21,450 nt of DNA, from contig JADNRX010000816.1 in the NCBI GenBank assembly GCA_015501595.1, positions 1 to 21,450 of the forward strand, in the 5' to 3' direction. The notes beneath the pieces were generated by a model. It saw only the letters and a program-made list of their open reading frames with translations. It made no database searches and was not told the DNA's origin. Source of the stretch: Hymenopellis radicata (Eukaryota; Basidiomycota; Agaricomycetes; Agaricales; Physalacriaceae). Below, piece by piece: positions 17,075 to 21,450 of the stretch. Every line of letters begins with the position of its first letter. Position 1 is the first letter of the stretch. A program made the position numbers and the translations under genes.

Positions 17075-17490
17075 GCCACTCTTTTACCCTGAGCTTGACT
17101 AGCAACCTGCAAGGACCTCATGACTTCTCATCCAATCCCTTCCCATCTGCGCAGCCGCCACCATTGTTGTCATCACGCTCCCTGCCTGCAGTCAGGGGGT
17201 GCAACACAACATCGAGCCCGACCTAGGGCAGCACTACGACGACGACGACCTAGGTTCGCAGATATCTCGTTGGCCGGCCTCTCTGGGCTGTGCTTCCTTC
17301 GTGTGGATCTGGATGGCGTGGTTTGAAGATACTGTTGAGGGCTCCCATTGGCGTTTCTGGCATCCATGTCGGCTTTGGACTGACAGTTGCGTTGGAGGTG
17401 GGAGCGGAGATTCTGGAACCTGGTAGAGGTGACGTTGAGGCAGACCTGTGCCCGAGCTTGGGGCAAGTGCACTACGCAAGGCTCATCATT

Positions 17491-17670
17491 TTGTGATGGT
17501 TGACGGATAGGACACTTCGACGTCTGGAAAGGACTTTGGCAGAGTTCAAGAGACATGGTCGGGTGTGAGGTCCGTTATTGTTTTTGTGATGGTTGGCGGA
17601 TAGGACACTCCGACGTCTGGAAGGAACTTCGGCAGAGTTCAAGAGACATGGTCAGGTGTGAGGTCCGACA
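17491..17670 (+). repeat. Diverged tandem duplication (period 93) inside the LTR element
   Basis: Unit 1 (17491-17583) and unit 2 (17584-17670) share about 84 aligned bases. I count six differences and all are transitions. The unit contains CGACGTCTGG, similar to part of the LTR repeat. Confidence 0.75.
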
Positions 17671-18215
17671 TAGAGATCACGGTTTGGGCAGAAGGTGTAT
17701 GTGGCGTCCAAGCAGGCTTGTGGACACGTCTGGGACAATGTCAGGGTGCTGGTTCTGAATGGGCGTTCCCGCAGTATGGAGGATGCTGGAATAATTTTTT
17801 GAAGGGGGTGATAGGGATATGGGAGGCCGGACAGGGTGACCACCAAGGCGGGACCGCTCAATATGCTAGATGGACTGTGGAGGTCAGGCACTCAGGAGGA
17901 GATGGACATTTGCAAGGTCGAGATGGGTATGGCCGGTGGTTGGACAGCTGTACCAGGCAGATGCAGGATTGAGATTGGGGTACGGGGTCTGGACGAGGGC
18001 GTGTTCTGTGCTCGGAGAGGACATGACTGGTTATGAGGTATCTGAGAGGGAGATACATGAAGCAGGGGGAGAAGGAGGACAATATCGTTCCTTCAAAGTA
18101 CAACGATGGGATCGACTCTGGACAACAGTGGGGAAGCTTCGGATCGTCATTCGGATGGCAAGGATCAATGCGGTGATGGCCCATGGGTTCTTGGCTTGAA
18201 TCCCGACGTAGCGCC

Positions 18216-18223
18216 AGGGGGAG
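18216..18223 (+). promoter_or_regulatory. Polypurine tract
   Basis: AGGGGGAG directly abuts the 3' LTR, the expected position of the plus-strand primer. Confidence 0.6.
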
Positions 18224-18501
18224 TGTTGAGGAATGAGCTGGCTGGTGGCGCGTACGCCGGTGTTCGGCATCGCATGCCGGTTTCCGTTATTCATTTGCTT
18301 TCGTCGATCGCCACCCTCAGCCGTTCTTCGTGTGTTACCACGACGTCTGAGGGTGAGCTCTTATGATCTTCTTACTTACAGCTTATTTACTGACAATACC
18401 TGTAGTGTACTTACTGTACATGTTCTTCTACAGGTAATGGAGCCGTTCTTCGTGTGTTACCACGACGTCTGAGGTGTACTTACTGTACATGTTCTTCTAC
18501 A
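18224..18501 (+). repeat. 3' LTR (278 bp)
   Basis: Same sequence as 16784-17061 as far as I can read, including the split and unsplit 62-nt copies. It is followed by the second GCAGG duplication at 18502-18506. Confidence 0.9.
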
Positions 18502-18506
18502 GCAGG
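18502..18506. repeat. Target-site duplication, right (GCAGG)
   Basis: Identical to 16779-16783; together they bracket the LTR element exactly. Confidence 0.85.
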
Positions 18507-18538
18507 AACCGACATCGCCACGGAGACATTTCCAGCCC

Positions 18539-19450
18539 ATGTCCAATCTCACAGCGGTTGCGGTCAAGTCGCTTTTCTTCATCGTCTTGTTGCGAGTCTT
18601 CTATTTCGTGTCCCCGCCTCGCCGCAATTACGAGTTTCTACCAGGATATTATGCGTCGTGGAAGAATGGCATGTTCGTCAAACATGTCGAAGAACTGCAT
18701 CGTATATACGGTACGTTCATCGTAGACCTACTGTATATGCTGCGAACTAATCAATTCTGTCTTAGGGCCTGTGGTTAGGGTGCGGCCGAACGAAGTAGGT
18801 GCAGTTCATTTCATTTATCCTTTTCTGACGAATGTGCAGCTCCACTTCAGTACTCCAGCGGTGTACTTTGCGATATATCCTCCCACCTCCGGATTCACCA
18901 AGGATCCCTTCTTCTATAATCGAGGCTTCTAACCCATGACGCGGCTTTCGGAATGCGTAACGTACAAGAATACAAGAAACGGCGTGAAATCCTCAACCCT
19001 CTTTTCTTGCTGCAAGCTATATTGAATTTGGAAAGTGTTGGACAGGACAGGACAAGGTCTGCATTTGTTGTCCCTTCTGTGTTACTTATGAATTTCATTA
19101 TTCAGGTCAATCTGTTGCTCGGCGAACAGATCCGCCAGCACAATGGCCAAGCCGTCAACTTCTACCTTGGTTTCCAGGCCCTCGCGCTGGGCGTCGTCAC
19201 CGCTTACTGTTATGCGCATTCCTTCGGCGGGCTCACCATGCCTGGTTTCAACCATCCTAATATGCACTCGAAACGAGGCGCGGAGACCCTAGGGGCCGCG
19301 GCGCAGTATCTGCTGCTCTCCGTCTTCTATATCACTTCCCAATGTGGCGACGTGACATCTTTACGGGGAAAAAACGGTGTGATGTGCCGGTTGGGTACGT
19401 TTCGACGCGAGTTTATTGTACATCAGGCGCGGAATGATCGTCTGAATGCC
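18539..19450 (+). pseudogene. Cytochrome P450, N-terminal half (third cassette copy)
   Basis: The start MSNLTAVAVKSLFFIVLLR corresponds to MSKLETAARQLSYF in the right copy; the Pro-rich hinge is deleted. HVEELHRIYG is followed by a 55-nt intron, GPVVRVRPNE, another short intron (acceptor GTGCAG), LHFSTPAVYFAIYP and FTKDPFFYN. A frameshift near 18930 comes next, then AAFGMRNVQEYKKRREILNP, a 49-nt intron ending near 19105, and VNLLLGEQIRQHNG, VVTAYCYAHSFGGLTMPGF, up to about 19330. Beyond that no P450 sequence is recognisable; the I-helix, ExxR and heme loop are missing. This copy keeps the segment deleted in the right copy. It lies tail-to-tail with an F-box gene, as in both large arms. Confidence 0.75.
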
Positions 19451-19540
19451 AAACTTTCGTAGCGAAATGATTGTAACTAGTGTAAGTACTGCAGGTATCA
19501 TATACAATGTCAACGTGCTCGTCACTTTTCCTTTTACTGT

Positions 19541-21018
19541 TTATGAAGACCGTCTGAAGTACTTCGCAGTAACCTTCGGAAAGCACATCTCCCTCAGCCA
19601 CGTCCGTAACTCCTCAGCTCCGCGCGTTGTGAAATCAGCTGACCAACTTGTTGGCGCAACCTGAAAAGTCACAGAGTCCAGCTCTAGATTATCGCCACAT
19701 AAGACAGTATCCAGTTCCTCCCAGAACACCGGTGTTTGCAAATCTGATATCTCTTCCCGGGGAAGGTCTATTGTAAGATGCAATCTGACCTCTTGGAGTC
19801 TCGAATTGGGCGGGACGGCGGCCAAGCTTTCAACATACCAGTCGAATTCATCGTCATCCGCAATTTCCAACGTCTCATACACGGTTAGGTCAATCTGCAA
19901 CCCCGGAATGCCGGCGAGGTAGAGCGGTGTACCAATCGCGTCTTCGACTGGTAATGAATATATGTCAGGCGATCCGGCGAAACATGAAAAATAGCACAAG
20001 AGTGACACACAATCTCTAAACTCATTCAACCACAAGGTATCGAGTGTCGTCTCGTATCGGCGAATGAGGTTGTTGATTCGAATTACGGTTGTGGCTGTCA
20101 TCGTTGATCCCCATATCTGCAAGGTATTCACACTCATCACCGGCGACCACTTCGCGCTGGCCAGAAGGTCCATCAACATCAACATACCACATCCCGGGGC
20201 CTCGGAGAGCGTCAGCTCAAGGTCTGTTACCCCCACAAATGACGATCTGCTGGGCTTGTTGACCTTCCACTCAGCCCAAGTAGACTCCCTGTCCCAGTTA
20301 TACACTTCTTCTGCGAGGAGCGGCGTCTGCTCCGAGTCCCAGGAATGGATAGTATCCGGAAGAAAATTGATCCCCCTAAGGCAGAACTCCATAATTTCTA
20401 CTTGCTCCCAATATCCGAGGAATGCACACCATGATGAGAAGGAGAAGGAGCAGTTCTCGAGGGCAAGAAACATGACAGAGGACCCTTTCAGGACGCGCAA
20501 ATCAAGAGATGTGTCCTGGTGGAAACGGATATTGTCGAGTCGAAGATTGACGAGATTGCACATGTTGGGAATGAAGGATAGGAATGAGCGGAAAAGAGGT
20601 TGACTGGAAGTGGGAATGAAAGGACTATCCTCAGGCAAATGACTTGGACCGCCGCTGGGATTTGAGGCGGATAGTTCAAGTATCGTTACGAATGTGCAGA
20701 CATTGGGATCGTTCTCTAGGGCCTGACAAAGATTGCGGAGAGACGCGTCAATACGGTGCTCATTGGGCCGGATGGAAATCATTTTGAATATGATTCTGCG
20801 AATGATGGCAATTGTGTCGGGCCAGACCAGGCAGACTGCGCACAGATCGCGCATGTACGCCACTTGTTGGACACCTCGTTCATACTTGGGATTGAATCCG
20901 TAGAGATATGGGGATAGGTCCCTGATGATGAGAATCTTAACTTCAAGAGGAAGGTGAAGCTGAACGGTATTTCGTTCAATGAAGAATCGAATGAAAGGAA
21001 GGTGCAGACGCGTACCAT
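19541..21018 (-). CDS. F-box-like protein, third copy (intact, 452 aa, short C-terminus)
   Basis: Exons: 21018-21016 (ATG only), 20959-20011, 19947-19541; introns 56 and 63 nt; 1359 nt in total, in frame. The second intron is a multiple of three and open, so its retention would give 473 aa. The F-box-like N-terminus (LHLPLEVKILIIRDLSPYLY, then AYMRDLCAVCLVWPDTIAII) and the LRR-like remainder match the cassette F-box copies, including SRLQEVRLHL and KVTAKYF. After AKYF it ends RRSS and stop, lacking the last 25 or so residues of the other copies, where the sequence switches to the P450-side junction. An in-frame TAG lies 11 codons before the ATG, so the start is well limited unless there is a further upstream intron. 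Confidence 0.8.
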
Positions 21019-21450
21019 GGGCGACGCGAAAATCTCCCGGAAAAGATGTTCCTAGTCATGAGTGAAGTTTAGGAAATTTGTTCGACTTACACGCAGCAAT
21101 ACCGCACCGGGTGGTCAATAGCAAGTCAAAGGACGCGGTATGAGGGTAAGCCTTGAAGGAAAGGCAAAGCCACGTTACTTAAGCAACCCATCAACTCGGC
21201 GTCGCTGTTGCTTCGCGTCTTTCTTCAGCTTCTAGAGACCCCACAAGACATTCCTTAGTGCCTATCATGTTTATCGTAGCTTAGTATTGTACGAATACCT
21301 CGAACATGGGTGGGTATCATCAAATTTCCTTCACACTGCTCAACCCCCTTCGTACCGAACTACTCATGACCAAACTGTCAACTTGCTCAATGAGTAAACC
21401 AGTTGCGTTCTCTGCGCTATGCAGATTTCAATCTGGGTTCGTCAAAGAAC
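21019..21450. other. Upstream region of third F-box copy
   Basis: It shares short blocks with the 5' regions of the other two copies on the minus strand: CTTAAGTAACG (also near 11540), CTCATACCNCG and TCTTTTCNGGGAGA. No DAO sequence is seen; the DAO stop would be expected near 21460-21470, just past the window end. No other gene was recognised. Confidence 0.4.

Larger units (their letters stand above)
16784..18501 (+). mobile_element. Complete non-autonomous LTR retroelement (1718 bp, TRIM-like)
   Basis: Two 278-bp LTRs that I read as identical, each starting TG and ending CA, flank 1162 bp of internal DNA, with a 5-bp target duplication (GCAGG) outside. A primer-binding site follows the 5' LTR and a purine tract AGGGGGAG precedes the 3' LTR. 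The interior has no Gag, protease, reverse transcriptase or integrase; its longest frames are about 100-127 codons without recognisable motifs. The element must therefore move with enzymes from an autonomous relative. Identical LTRs point to a very recent insertion. It lies 32 nt upstream of the start codon of the third P450 relic. Confidence 0.9.

Noticed and set aside
17173..17556. 127-codon minus-strand frame inside the LTR element
   Set aside because: No Gag-Pol motifs, and it overlaps the tandem duplication and competing frames; treated as non-coding.
20064..20603. Plus-strand frame of 179 codons
   Set aside because: Antisense to the intact third F-box gene.
1..21450. CRISPR array, operon or bacterial transfer
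   Set aside because: No regularly spaced short repeats; genes have spliceosomal introns, and spacing and promoters are fungal in type.

Overview
The window looks like nuclear DNA of a mushroom-forming basidiomycete (Agaricomycetes). The basis is the many very short GT-AG introns (about 47-63 nt), the multi-copy F-box-like families, the membrane-anchored cytochrome P450s with a fungal FxxGxRxCxG heme loop, and a relic of a fungal BCS1-type AAA protein. It is an accessory, rearranged region: few genes are intact and most of the rest are duplicated, truncated or frameshifted paralogs.

Layout. 1-409 (-) is the open 5' end of an unrecognised gene. 537-870 holds a long inverted repeat and small relics of a D-amino-acid oxidase (DAO) and a P450. 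1082-1571 is the C-terminal half of a BCS1-like pseudogene. The core is a large diverged inverted duplication. The left arm (about 1728-5886) carries P450 fragment(+), F-box-like gene(-) and DAO(-). The right arm (about 9624-14112 and beyond) carries DAO(+), F-box-like(+) and P450(-). In each arm DAO and F-box are head-to-tail about 430-450 nt apart, and the P450 lies tail-to-tail with the F-box. The 3.7-kb spacer holds an unrelated intact F-box gene (7552-8671, -). Right of the arms lie a TMEM242-like small membrane protein gene (15187-15890, +) and a recently inserted 1.7-kb non-autonomous LTR element (16784-18501) in the promoter of a P450 relic (18539-19450, +). A third F-box-like copy follows (19541-21018, -), again tail-to-tail with its P450.

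State of the genes. The left F-box copy, the third F-box copy and the spacer F-box gene are open with consistent splicing. The left DAO needs one missing base to be open. The right DAO and right F-box carry about ten single-base insertions, mostly in short homopolymers, which is either decay or uncorrected sequence error. All P450 copies are broken, each in a different way.

The most unusual signal is inside the LTRs. A 62-nt sequence occurs twice, once interrupted by a 53-nt segment with spliceosomal intron features and once, 7 nt later, with that segment precisely absent. This suggests an RNA-derived (spliced) copy added to the LTR end, or an intron gain. The element also has a primer-binding site that matches the anticodon arm of elongator tRNA-Met. 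I cannot show that the DAO/F-box/P450 set works as a pathway; its repeated co-duplication is the only evidence of linkage.
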